Source: Congeria kusceri (Eukaryota > Mollusca > Bivalvia > Myida > Dreissenidae). From it: DNA of 64,000 bases. The stretch lies in assembly GCA_027627225.1 (NCBI GenBank), contig JAPFQT010000040.1, positions 620,001 to 684,000 of the forward strand, written 5' to 3'. Position 1 is the first letter of the stretch. The number at the start of each line of letters is the position of its first letter. The position numbers were made by a program, and so were the translations under genes. A model generated the notes under the pieces. The model saw only the letters and a program-made list of their open reading frames with translations. It searched no databases and was not told the origin of the DNA. Shown one piece after another: positions 55,299 to 64,000 of the stretch.

Positions 55299-55834
55299 TT
55301 TAAGAAAACCAGGAACCGGCCCTTTAGGGTCCACTTATACATACAATCCCCATGTCACTGTGTTATTTTTATTGCATTTATTATTTTTCACGTGAATACA
55401 TGTGAATAATATCATAACTGTCACGTTATCTACGATGTTTAAAGCGAAACCTGTTTTTTTCGGGTAAAAAAAAATGAAAAAAAAAGTACGGAAACTCGCC
55501 GTTTGCAGCTCACAGCACATGGGATCATGTTATTCGCAAATATTACACGTTTTATACCTTATTACTGTCCATTGCATTACAATAAGTCTAAATAAAGTGG
55601 TATTTTGACTGGTTTATTTGATTTAGGTGCGAATTTTAGTTCACGCTCCCCATACAATCCAAGTACTGAAGCGCAAGCCAGATGGCTTATCGTGTGTCAT
55701 TCTAAAATGCGTTTTGGGGGCATTTCTACTTAGCGGATCGACCTGAAATTTTGCATGTGTGGTACAAGTAGGTTAATAATTATGTAGAAGAGTGGGTTTT
55801 TTTCATGATAGCAACATTTTGAGTTTTCTTTAAG
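55299..55834. other. Intron 6, middle
   Basis: No supported feature. Confidence 0.35.
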
Positions 55835-56222
55835 ATTAAATACCAGTATATCATAGTGTATCCCTCCGTGGTCCATTCAAATGTAGTGCGCATTACTAAA
55901 AAGTTCCTCTTCTCTTCTGGCATAAAGCCATTTAGGTATTTCAGACATGCCTTTTGTGGTTATTTCTAATATCCTATGCTTTTGTCGAAATATGACTGCC
56001 GAAACCCTGTTTTCTACCGGTGCCTGCATACAGTGAGATGTATTTTCTTAGAAGTAACATGACATGTCTTTTTTATTGCAAATTTTGGAAGAGGGCAGAT
56101 TGATCTTTAAATTGATACCAGGCTTGCACAATCTGAAATAAAGAAAATGCTACAAAAATGCTTTGAAAGTGTGTCGTTTTATATTGGGACCCTATGGGAA
56201 TTGGAAATACTGGTATCTAACC
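55835..56222. mobile_element. MITE E, second copy (internal deletion, decayed left end)
   Basis: ATCCCTCCGTGGTCCA, AAAAGTTCCTCTTCTCTTCT, GGAAATACTGGTATCTAACC match 54831-55298 in the same orientation. About 80 bp around GCGTGTCTGCAACATTTTGG are missing. It is followed directly by a copy of the exon 6 donor region. Confidence 0.85.
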
Positions 56223-56325
56223 TACTACAAGCTCTCATGATTACATAGATTATTAATTATGCGGGACGCAGGTGTGACGTGGAGTTGGCAAAGAACGCAT
56301 GCGTGGTTACCGGTACTACAAGCTC
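56223..56325 (+). repeat. Partial duplicate of the exon 6 donor region
   Basis: GCGGGACGCAGGTGTGACGT, ...AACGCATGCGTGGTTACCGG, TACTA parallels GCGGACGCAGGTGAGACTTA, ...GCGCATGCGCGATTACCGGT, ACTA at 54774-54830. It keeps the last exon bases and the GTG donor. Direct copies of CTACAAGCTC(T/C)CATG lie on either side of it (56224 and 56316). Confidence 0.75.
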
Positions 56326-56457
56326 CCATGCCTTCGCCGATCATTTAGGCCACAAACCATTAAATCGAATCTCCATAGGGTCCCGTAGTAATAGTAGCAA
56401 AATCCCCACGTGTTATTAGTATGTTTACATATCTTTAAAATTCTGCGAGCCTGGTCA
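56326..56457 (-). repeat. Dispersed repeat, inverted to 38093-38220
   Basis: TTAAATCGAATCTCCATAGG, GTCCCGTAGTAA and TAGCAAAATCC correspond in reverse complement to the pieces at 38100-38200. Confidence 0.6.
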
Positions 56458-56711
56458 GGGGTCATATTCCAGAAACATTGTAAGTTTATCTTAAAATATT
56501 TTAACTTTGTGTTAGGTAATATTTTTAAAACTACATAATTGTATAGATATACATTAATGAATATAATTACAGTTAAGTAAAACATAGTTAATAATGAGTT
56601 GATAATTAATGAACATTCAGCAGACTTCCATGTATAAAAATGCTTAAGAAAATTGACGATTTTAAGGTTTAGGATAAGATTTCAGTTAAGATATTTCTGG
56701 AATACGACCCC
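56458..56711. mobile_element. MITE with GGGGTC(G/A)TATTC ends, second copy
   Basis: GGGGTCATATTCCAGAAACA at the left faces TATTTCTGGAATACGACCCC at the right. 254 bp, same end type as 22693-22898. Confidence 0.8.
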
Positions 56712-56864
56712 AGATATACGTCTTCTGGTTCATTTGGGGTTGGGCACGGACGGACGCGTTAAATTATAGAACATAAAACGGAGAAAGAACGTGCAAATGA
56801 AAGCATGAAAAATAGAAGAAATATTCAGTATATTCCAGACGCTTTTATGCATAATATATTTAAG

Positions 56865-57181
56865 AAATAATTGTCAATTTATCGTTGTTTATCGGTCAGT
56901 AAAAAACGATTTGGAGTTCTGTTTCGTAGGAATAAAACCTCGAGAGCGTTAGCCCGAGTGGTTTAATAGCCACGCATCAGAACAACAATTTGTTGTTTAT
57001 TTACAGATTAACACTGATGATGCGAACATTATTTCGATTCTAAAATGACCTTACATTTAATTCTGCAATTACAATGCAAACTATATTTTCAAGTTTCGGA
57101 ACTATTTTTCGCGTTTTTTATTGGAGATTTACGAACGGAATTTTTTCTTTGTCTACAGAAACTCTGCGCGTTTCATTTTAA

Positions 57182-57185
<4 letters not shown>
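56865..57185 (-). mobile_element. Foldback/MITE family A, copy 14 (reversed)
   Basis: GAGTTCTGTTTCGTAGGAAT / TAGCCACGCATCAGAACAAC hairpin with loop GCGTTAGCCCGAG, then TATTTCGATTCTAAAATGAC, TCTGCAATTACAATGC and CTCTGCGCGTTTCATTTTAA at the right end. Confidence 0.8.
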
Positions 57186-57243
<58 letters not shown>

Positions 57244-57272
57244 GACGAAGAAGAAGAAGACGAAGAAGAATT
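57183..57272 (+). repeat. (AAT)n followed by (GAA)n microsatellite
   Basis: About 20 AAT/ATA triplets, then GACGAAGAAGAAG. It follows directly on the end of the MITE. The Ile/Arg-rich frame through it is an artefact. Confidence 0.92.
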
Positions 57273-57534
57273 TATATTAAGCTAGATTATAACTTTTTTA
57301 TAATGTGATCTTCGAAAAGTGACAACATGCGCATTCAGTTACACAAACACATTCGAAATTATTTATAAATTGATGAAGAAAAATAAATAAATATAGAAAT
57401 CACAAAGACAAATTTCAAACGGCAAAATAGATTATTTTAAAAGTATTCCCATTTGTTGTATATGTAGTGGAAAAATATCGTTATATTCTGTGTTTCACGG
57501 AAATTTGTATACTGTAGAGAAGTGAAGTTCACAG

Positions 57535-57692
57535 ATCACAGTTCAACGTTCACAGCACGAGACGCACGTGTTTCGGGTGACCGCCGTGCGCAGTCGTACA
57601 CGCTGCTGCAGGCCAAGGCGCTAGCGATGACCGGAGTGGACATTCTCACTGACCACGACCTGATGACCGCCATGAGTTCCAACGTGGTCTAA
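57535..57692 (+). CDS. PM20D2-like terminal exon 7
   Basis: The frame reads DHSSTFTARDARVSGDRRAQ, then SYTLLQAKALAMTGVDILTD, then HDLMTAMSSNVV and TAA at 57690-57692. Y-T-L-x-x-A-K-A-L-A-M-T is the C-terminal landmark of the family. The acceptor TTCACAG at 57528-57534 gives the phase that a repaired exon 6 would need. CACAG at 57550-57554 and CACGAG at 57556-57561 are alternatives that fit the same phase. HSSTFT overlaps in meaning with the HTRAFAADA ending of exon 6, so a later acceptor may be the true one. Confidence 0.82.
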
Positions 57693-57713
57693 AGGAGGAA
57701 CGCGAATCCGCCG

Positions 57714-57719
57714 AATAAA
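57714..57719 (+). terminator. Possible polyadenylation signal
   Basis: AATAAA lies 22 bases after the stop. That would give a very short 3' UTR; later AATAAA-like sites cannot be excluded in this AT-rich DNA. Confidence 0.4.
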
Positions 57720-57783
57720 TAAATTAAAATACGCTAATATAACGTGCAACTTAACCCTGATTCCGTCGAATAATAAGTATTCT

Positions 57784-58259
57784 GGTTACGCATGCGCAAA
57801 TAAATTCCTTCTTTGTTACATATAAAATATTCAAAATTTGATCTCACTTTTCACCATGACCAAGCTACTTTCCAATATATCACCATACATGGCTGGAAAG
57901 ATGAGGACATAACCTTTTGAAAAAACAGCATGTCAAAAAATTCTATGTGTTGTAACTCAAAATATTTACCTTAGACAAAACACACCGGTTTTGACGGGCA
58001 TGGAGGCTGCCATTTTGGGCATGAATACATGGGCCAAAAGTTATGAAGCTGGGAACCACTAGACATAAAAGTAGTGCACAAAACAGCCTTTTTTCTTATT
58101 GCTTACATATATACCTTTACAATGATACCAAAACATATCATTTAAACCGTATTTTACAAATTATATGCATCCTGCACTAAGCCACATGTGCTTATTATCT
58201 AACTGACAGCATGTAACCCTGAGGATGTGACTTCCGTTTTGGGGTAATTAGACCTTTAA
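57784..58259 (+). repeat. ~475-bp dispersed repeat C, copy 2
   Basis: Near-identical to 59962-60434 (only scattered single-base differences seen, such as CATGGCTGG versus CATTGTTGG). Ends in GACTTCCGTTTTGGGGTAAT, TAGACCTT. Confidence 0.9.
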
Positions 58260-59961
58260 GAGAACCCAACCCTTTCAGATTTGAATACAAACCACAATTT
58301 TCATCAATCTGATCTATTTCGAGAAAGAACATGAAGTCCTATTACACTGGTTTAAAGATTTATTGGAAAAAAATAAAATTGAAAATGTCACATATAATGG
58401 TGTTTTGAGGCAAAAATTAAGACGGAAAAAAAATGTACTTGGGTACGTCTGGAAAACATGATTTTAACTCAGAATTAAGCATAAGTTTGAGTTTTAATAG
58501 GCATAGCAGATACAATATATAAAGTCAGAAGTGAAAACAATCTTCATTGGCATTCTAAATGTTACAGAATAGGTTTTTAGTCAGTTTTGAACATTTTTTT
58601 TTTCAGTTTCTGCATTTTTGGGGTAAAATCCATATAAATGTAGCATTTCAGATGCCATTTGACCCCAGAAAAGGGTTTGTTTACATAACAATCAACAGAT
58701 TTGACCTCCTGTCACACAACAAAAAAAGAATTTGACCCCAAAATGTCAATGCCAGATATAAATTAACAGTCTTCTGTCACACCTGAACCTGTGGGTGGGG
58801 TCAGCCGCCTGCAATCTTCAATCTGTTACAGGGACTCTCTGCTGAGTAATCTGTGAAAATAAAAAGGTTTTCTGTGCATGTTTACTCAATATTGTGATTA
58901 CTAGTGTAACTTAGATACAATAAGTGTACATATACACTAGTTTACTAAGTTTTATTTACTGCGATAAGGCTAGTCGCTATGCCGGCTTCAGATTGTCGAG
59001 CTCATGTGCGAACAGTTCAGTTCTAAAACGGGGTTGAGAGTCCCAACAAGGGTTAAACTCTTGCTTTTCGTACTGGTGTTGATGAGAAGAATGCCAGGCT
59101 GGAAAAGAAAACATTAGATAGTAGAATACATGAAAATAATCATGTACTAACCTTAAAAAATACCGATGGTACGGGCACGACTGCGTCAGCTTTACGGCCC
59201 CGCCCCAACGCTCCAGTGTAGTTGACAAGTAAAGTAGTTTTGATGACTCGTCACTTCACCCAGACTTGTATACCAATGAGTTGATGGTTCCGGCTGAGGT
59301 CCTGGTTCTTTTCAACACTGCATTTAAAAAACATACTCAAATTAAACCAAACTGTCATGGTGATTTAAATTTTGATGCCGCTATCTCCATTTGGTGGGGG
59401 TCTAGGTTGGCGTGAGCGGCTTAAGTGTTTTATGCATGCATTTAATGTATTTTTCAGCTGAAAGCCTGATAGAACTACAATTTTACAAAATAACGTATGA
59501 ACTAAATAGGATCTGTTAACTTTGCAAATTAGGAAAATTGGTATTATTCAAAGTAGGCAGGTCGGACGGTCATCATGGCCAAAGCATCGGCCAGTGCGGA
59601 CACGACCATTGCGGGGCATTATTGTCAGTTACAGGTTCTTAAACTAAATATTCAGGATTACAACACAAGGCATTATGACATCAACGAGATAATTGTTGAA
59701 ACTAATGCAAATTAATGTCAAAATGAAACTGAAAACAACACGATGAACACAATGGGTCTCGGATTGCCACTCCGGGGGACATTTTGCTTTAATTTTCCCA
59801 TATTTACCCCCCTAATGCCCCCCAGAGCAACCATCCCATAAAATACAGCACTAAATGGGGTCAAGGTGGCATCTGGTAGTTATTCTTTGCAGTACAGTGT
59901 GTTTGTAAGAGTCCATTTTCAAAATCTTTGCAGACGACTAATATTAGTTGAAGTTCTTAAA
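58260..59961. other. 1.7-kb segment between two direct copies of repeat C, no gene seen
   Basis: No frame over 90 codons and no retroviral-type or transposase motif is present, although the flanking direct copies imitate an LTR layout. TTTGACCCCA recurs near 58660 and 58735. Confidence 0.5.
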
Positions 59962-60434
59962 GGTTACGCATGCGCAAATAAATTCCTTCTTTGTTACATA
60001 TAAAATATTCAAAATTTGATCTCACTTTTCACCATGACCAAGCTACTTTCCAATATATCACCATACATTGTTGGAAAGATGAGGACATAACCTTTTGAAA
60101 AAACAGCATGTCAAAAAATTGTATGTGTTGTAACTCAAAATATTTACCTTAGACAAAACACACCGGTTTTGACGGGCATGGAGGCTGCCATTTTGGGCAT
60201 GAATACATGGGCCAAAAGTTATGAAGCTGGGAACCACTAGACATAAAAGTAGTGCACAAAACAGCCTTTTTTCTTATTGCTTACATATATACCTTTAAAA
60301 TGATACCAAAACATATCATTTAAACTGTATTTTACAAATTATATGCATCCTGCACTAAGCCACATGTGCTTATTATCTAACTGACAGCATGTAACCCTGA
60401 GGATGTGACTTCCGTTTTGGGGTAATTAGACCTT
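59962..60434 (+). repeat. ~475-bp dispersed repeat C, copy 3
   Basis: Full match to 57784-58259. Its right end abuts a foldback element that starts TTCTAACATGATACTCGC, so that element landed at or next to the end of the repeat. Confidence 0.9.
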
Positions 60435-60676
60435 CTAACATGATACTCGCTAATTTTTCTATAGACAAAGAACACAATTATCGTTGTTAAACTACGCAAA
60501 AAGTAGTCCCGATTCTGAGCGGATCGTAGTAAAAAGTAGTTCCAGTTCAGTCGCAATGATGTTGTCAAATCATGTAGGAATCGAAATAATTTTCGCATTA
60601 TCGTTGTTTATCGGCCATTGGCTATTAAATAGTTCAGGCTAACGCCCTCTTGGTTTAATTACTATGCATCAGAACT
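60434..60676 (+). mobile_element. Foldback/MITE family A, copy 15
   Basis: TTCTAACATGATACTCGCTA, GTAGTCCCGATTCTGAGCGG, GTCAAATCATGTAGGAATCG, and a half-deleted hairpin ending ATGCATCAGAACTCCAA. The 42-bp array begins inside its right half. Confidence 0.8.
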
Positions 60677-60678
60677 CC

Positions 60679-61135
60679 AAGCAGTTATTCATTTATAAAC
60701 TGTGTCAAGTTGCAGTCATTAAGCAGTTATTCATTTATAAACTGTGTCAAGTTGCGGTCATTAAGCAGTTATTCATTTATAAACTGTGTCAAGTTGTGGT
60801 CATTAAGCAGTTATTTATTTATAAACTGTGTCATTTTCTAAAATGTGTCAAGTTGCGGGCATAAAGCAGTTATTCATTTATGAACTGTGTCAAGTAGCGG
60901 TCATTAAGCAGTTATTCATTTATAAACTGTGTCAAGTTGCGGTCATTAAGCAGTTATTCATTTATAAACTGTGTCAAGTTGCGGTCATTAAGCAGTTATT
61001 CATTTATAAACTGTGTCAAGTTGCGGTCATTAAGCAGTTATTCAGTTATCTACTGTGTCAAGTTGCGGCCATTAAGCAGTTATTCAGTTAAATACTGTGT
61101 CAAGTTGGGGTCATTAAGCACTTATTCATTTATAA
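60679..61135 (+). repeat. 42-bp minisatellite (~11 units)
   Basis: The unit is AAGCAGTTATTCATTTATAA, ACTGTGTCAAGTTGCGGTCA, TT. Period 42 keeps frames open (repeated KQLFIYKLCQVAVI); these are not called. Two more units lie at 61801-61883 after an insertion-like gap. Confidence 0.9.
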
Positions 61136-61800
61136 AATTTGGGTTTACCCGATTGTGTATACCGGTTGTGATATCATATATTAAATATGCTGTTGAAATT
61201 ATCGTATTAAGGAACCAGTCTTAATTATTTATCAATAAATTCTGCTTAATTTATTGACAGTTGTTCTTTTTATGTTCTATTACTGTATTGGAACTGAATA
61301 AGGGTATGATGTCAATTAGTGCCAAACATCGATAACAGTTATTAATTTTATACGGCGTGGTATTTGACAAGCACGAGCAATCATTAATCAATCGGTGTAT
61401 TTTGGCAAAAAACGTTATGCACCGGACAAATCCGAACGTAATTGCAATATTGTCATAGTTGTAATGTTCTATTATTATAAATTATACAGATCCGACGACG
61501 GAGTAGGTTTTATACAGTTTATTCACTTGCTCGCATACATACAACTAAAGATCAAATTACAACCAATGCATGTATATTAAACAATGTGTGTCCGGGCATG
61601 CTCTGCAACCTTGAAATGCTGATTGGCCATGTGGGTGGTGCTAACCCGGTCAGCTAGATTATGAATAGAATAGCAGAGACTGCTGATTACTATAGTGTCT
61701 ATAAATTTCGGACACCTGTAATTTGGGAATATTTGTGTATATCCAAATTTTCGGACACGAACAATTTTAAGTGTCCGAAAACATAGAGATTTTACGGTAT
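61136..61800. other. ~665-bp segment splitting the 42-bp array
   Basis: Unrelated to the array on both sides. The end near 61705-61790 has inverted TTTCGGACAC / GTGTCCGAAA words. It may be an inserted element; no frame with a motif is seen. Confidence 0.45.
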
Positions 61801-61883
61801 TGTGTGAAGTTGCGGCCGTTAAGCAGTTATTCATTTATAAACTGTGTAAAGTTGCGGTCATTGAGCAGTTATTCATTTATAAA
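61801..61883 (+). repeat. 42-bp minisatellite, detached units
   Basis: AAGTTGCGGCCGTTAAGCAG, TTATTCATTTATAAACTGTG and one more unit, the same as 60679-61135. Confidence 0.85.
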
Positions 61884-61974
61884 ATATATTCGAGTGTCAA
61901 GTAGCCTGAATTGCAAGCATGTATACATGTATTTACAAAATGGAGCGTTATTACTTCCGCTTTAAGAAGTCATT

Positions 61975-62160
61975 ATGCTTTCGCCGACGTTAGTTTGACT
62001 GGGTGTATGTTTGTCAGTTAACAAGTTTACGCTTAAGTTATGAACGAATTTGAGGGAAAATTTCACCGAAGGTTGGAAACGCGCCAATGAACAAGTTATT
62101 AGATTTCGGTGGTAATCCGGTTGACTGTCTGGATCCAGGAATCGAATCACCGTCCTAACC
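61975..62160 (+). repeat. Dispersed GATCCGGATCACC-type repeat, copy 3
   Basis: TTCGCCGACGTTAGTTTGAC, GTTTGTCAGTTAACAAGTTT, ACGCTTAAGTTATGAACG, GGTGGTAATCCGGTTGACTG and TCTGGATCCAGGAATC follow the same order as the related copies. Confidence 0.65.
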
Positions 62161-63371
62161 CATGTTTTTTTTTTTAAGTTTTGGCTTCTTTGCGGAGATG
62201 TTTGTTTTCCGAATGCGTTATACTGCAAAATTATTGAATCTTCGCCTTAAAATTCTCGCCATTGCTCTGTCGAGCTCATGGCACATAACATAGCCGGGGT
62301 TTCGCAAAGAAAATTGTGCGATCACGCCAACCTTAACAAATCGTTTGCCTTTGCCTACCCATGCAAGGTTGCTGGTACCGGGTAGGTAGGTAGGTAGGCA
62401 TTTTTTATTATTTTTTTTTTGGCGGGGGGGGGAATGCAAATTTATAAACGATCCATTTAGCGTCAATATATAGCTTATAACACAGACATTGCTTTTGATA
62501 ATATAATATTATATATATATATATAAGTATCTGTTAATATGTCAAGAGCTTGCTAGCAATAATTTTTATAATTAGGCATGTTGTTTTCAGAGGTTTGATA
62601 AAACATTATTACAATTACATGTTGATATGGCCTATTATAAGCAAGGGTCTAGCTGATACAGTTAATTTATTAACCAAATGGAAACATCCGAAATGAAAGA
62701 AGAGCGAGCTTTTATTTAACCCCCCCAAAAAAGACCATTCGGCATTTAAAATTACAAAAAAAGGACTGGTTTGAATTAACAAAGATATATCTTTTCAGTC
62801 GATACTTTTTCGTCGGGTAGGCAGGCAATGGCGAAGATAATTAATTTTAATGTGGGCTCATCCGAAAAATTCCTTGATTTTGATCTTTATTTATATTGAC
62901 AGCGGGTGGGTGTTTTAAACTTAAAAAGAGCCAAACTTTTGCTGGATATTTTTATTGAAAAAAATCAGTATATCGTTAACATGTATAATTTTCTAAAACC
63001 GTTGGAACCTAAGCAATATCTGTTTGCGTTCAGAAGATATGTAATATTTTTCTGTTGCCCCCACGTGTTTTCCCAATACCCAGAATTATCGACTCTTCAA
63101 ACTGGGCCGTAATGAAAGCTGGCTATGGGACGGTCAGTACTAGTGCAAAAATATGTATGTAGAAAAATGACTGTATGCTTATAAATCAAAATTGTATTAT
63201 TATGGAGTGCACTTTATTTTACACACTTATGTATGTCTATACCTCCTATGAATGTTTAAGAGATAAACGGGATTTCTTTACACATACCAACTGATAAATT
63301 TGTTTGAAATTATGGTGAGATAACTCATGTTAAGTGGAAAACAACACGCATCTGTGTCCCTTAAGTTGTAG
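62161..63371. other. Gene-free interval with simple repeats
   Basis: (GTAG)n lies at 62380-62400, a G-run at 62420-62432 and (TA)n at 62508-62526. A 68-codon frame at 62906-63112 has no recognisable motif and is left out. Confidence 0.45.
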
Positions 63372-63429
63372 ATGATGATGCTGACGATGAAATCGATGCT
63401 GCTTCTGATGATGATGATGATGATGATAG
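63372..63429 (+). CDS. Candidate exon of an Asp-rich acidic protein
   Basis: An acceptor-like TTAAGTTGTAG (63361-63371) leads to DDADDEIDAASDDDDDDD and a donor-like AG|GTAAAG at 63430. Start phase 1 and end phase 2. Nearly all Asp codons are GAT, as expected if the segment is a trinucleotide microsatellite, but GCT, GAC, GAA and ATC codons interrupt it without stops. Not recognised as a known family. Confidence 0.35.
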
Positions 63430-63727
63430 GTAAAGATCTAGAGCAAAATAGCAGGGTGCTGCACCCTGCTCCTTTTTGGTTTCCCCCTGCTACCCCTCTG
63501 GACTGGTTAACACAGAACTGTTGAATATCGTTTGAAATTTATATATTGATGCAGATTTTCTATGACAATTGAGAAGACTGTACCTAAAAACCTACCTTAC
63601 AATCATTGGACTAATCAATACCCTGTATTGAGCGAATTACTAGAAAAATTTAACAGACTGGTCCAAATTTACATCGCGCTTCTTTATAGCAGCACCCTGT
63701 ACCTTTGTGATCCTAGATCTTTCCAAG

Positions 63728-63945
63728 TGATGAATATGATGTCGACGACAATGCTGCTGCTGCTGCTCCAGCTGCTGCTGCTGATGATGAAGGATATGAT
63801 GATGATGGTGATGATGATGATGATGAAGGATATGATGATGGTGATGATGATGAAGGATATGATGCTGATGGTGATGATGATGATGATACCGATGGTGGGG
63901 GTGGTGTTTACGGCCTATTACAACTGCCCCACTCCGTGCGCATGT
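63728..63945 (+). CDS. Candidate second exon: Ala tract, then acidic EGYD-type repeats
   Basis: The acceptor ATCTTTCCAAG ends at 63727, and one base completes the codon left by the previous candidate exon, so phase 2 to phase 2 matches. The frame gives SDEYDVDDNAAAAAPAAAAD, then DEGYDDDG and DDEGYDDGDDDEGYDADG, ending in a Gly-rich piece and LLQLPHSVRM. A donor GTAAGT at 63946-63951 follows; without it the frame stops at 63969. Met-rich and His-rich frames over the same bases are shadows. A secreted or nuclear acidic protein is possible, but no function is claimed. Confidence 0.4.
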
Positions 63946-64000
63946 GTAAGTTGTGTGTCTGTGGCTGCTAGGGGTCTGCATGGTGCTTTACGCCTATAGG

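Larger units (their letters stand above)
43066..57692 (+). pseudogene. PM20D2-like: PM20D2-like M20 metallopeptidase locus, seven exon segments, apparently broken
   Basis: The family (M20 peptidases near PM20D2, about 410-440 residues) hydrolyses beta-alanyl and gamma-aminobutyryl dipeptides in the cytosol. It uses a two-metal catalytic domain with an inserted dimerisation domain. Visible landmarks in order: N-terminal SAEIWEHPELNFEERHAH, metal site EYDALPEIGHTCGHN, GTTAEEGGGG with the catalytic Glu pair, AMMSHPF, EGGVKVNII, GDVSHVVPAIHPMFYIGG and YTLLQAKALAMTGVDILTD. Summed exons give about 375 codons, short by roughly 35 where exon 4 is truncated. Damage seen: TAA at codon 8; a one-base loss in exon 2; two one-base losses in exon 6; exon 4 decayed and cut by a SINE. 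Clean GC-rich exons without other stops suggest recent decay, or base-level assembly errors; the sequence cannot decide. Introns are packed with minisatellites and transposons. Confidence 0.85.

Noticed and set aside
57045..57308. Ile/Arg-rich frame
   Set aside because: It is translated from (AAT)n and (GAA)n microsatellites next to a MITE.
57784..60434. LTR retrotransposon
   Set aside because: No TG...CA ends, primer-binding site, polypurine tract or pol frame is visible between the direct repeats.
63562..63999. Met-rich plus-strand frame and His-rich minus-strand frame
   Set aside because: They are other readings of the same GAT-rich repeat; the Asp frame is the only one with matching splice phases.

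Overview
This is a eukaryotic genomic window, most likely from a bivalve mollusc. The species cannot be fixed from sequence alone. The DNA is AT-rich, intron-like and crowded with short terminal-inverted-repeat elements, tRNA-derived SINEs, minisatellites and tandem blocks headed by CCGTCCGT, with GC-rich exons embedded in AT-rich surroundings. No prokaryotic gene organisation, rRNA or CRISPR array is present. Most long open frames lie inside tandem repeats and are artefacts of unit lengths that avoid stops.

The one recognisable cellular gene is a multi-exon M20-family metallopeptidase resembling PM20D2 (beta-alanyl-lysine dipeptidase / carnosine-dipeptidase-like). It lies on the + strand from about 43066 to 57692. 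Seven exon segments can be read. They carry the metal-site segment EYDALPEIGHTCGHN, the Glu-Glu catalytic segment, the dimerisation-domain segment GGVKVNII and the C-terminal YTLLQAKALAMTGVDILTD. As given, the gene looks broken: a TAA sits at codon 8, single-base frame losses appear in exon 2 and twice in exon 6, and the exon between 47312 and 52905 survives only as a short decayed piece next to a SINE insertion. It is either a decaying pseudogene or a locus damaged by sequencing or assembly error.

The most unusual pattern is around this gene's splice junctions. Exon 2 is bracketed directly by minisatellites: a 48-bp array runs into its acceptor and a 29-bp array begins exactly at its donor. 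A 42-bp array further on carries many copies of that exon-donor junction. A 38-bp array carries copies of the acceptor of the decayed exon 4. Single partial copies of the exon 5 acceptor and the exon 6 donor lie in neighbouring introns.

The first 43 kb is repeat-rich and gene-poor. It holds a Crypton-like tyrosine-recombinase pseudogene (7155-8033, minus), a non-LTR reverse-transcriptase fragment (9311-9703, minus), two TA-flanked mariner-type non-autonomous elements sharing long inverted ends (665-1651 and 38822-39534), and two inverted copies of a 1.13-1.17 kb TIR element (30565-31693 and 40604-41770). About fifteen copies of a foldback element with a strong central hairpin are scattered through the whole window. 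Two arrays of one 26-bp satellite lie 22 kb apart. The last kilobase holds two candidate exons of an Asp/Ala-rich acidic protein whose splice phases match; they may instead be trinucleotide-repeat artefacts.
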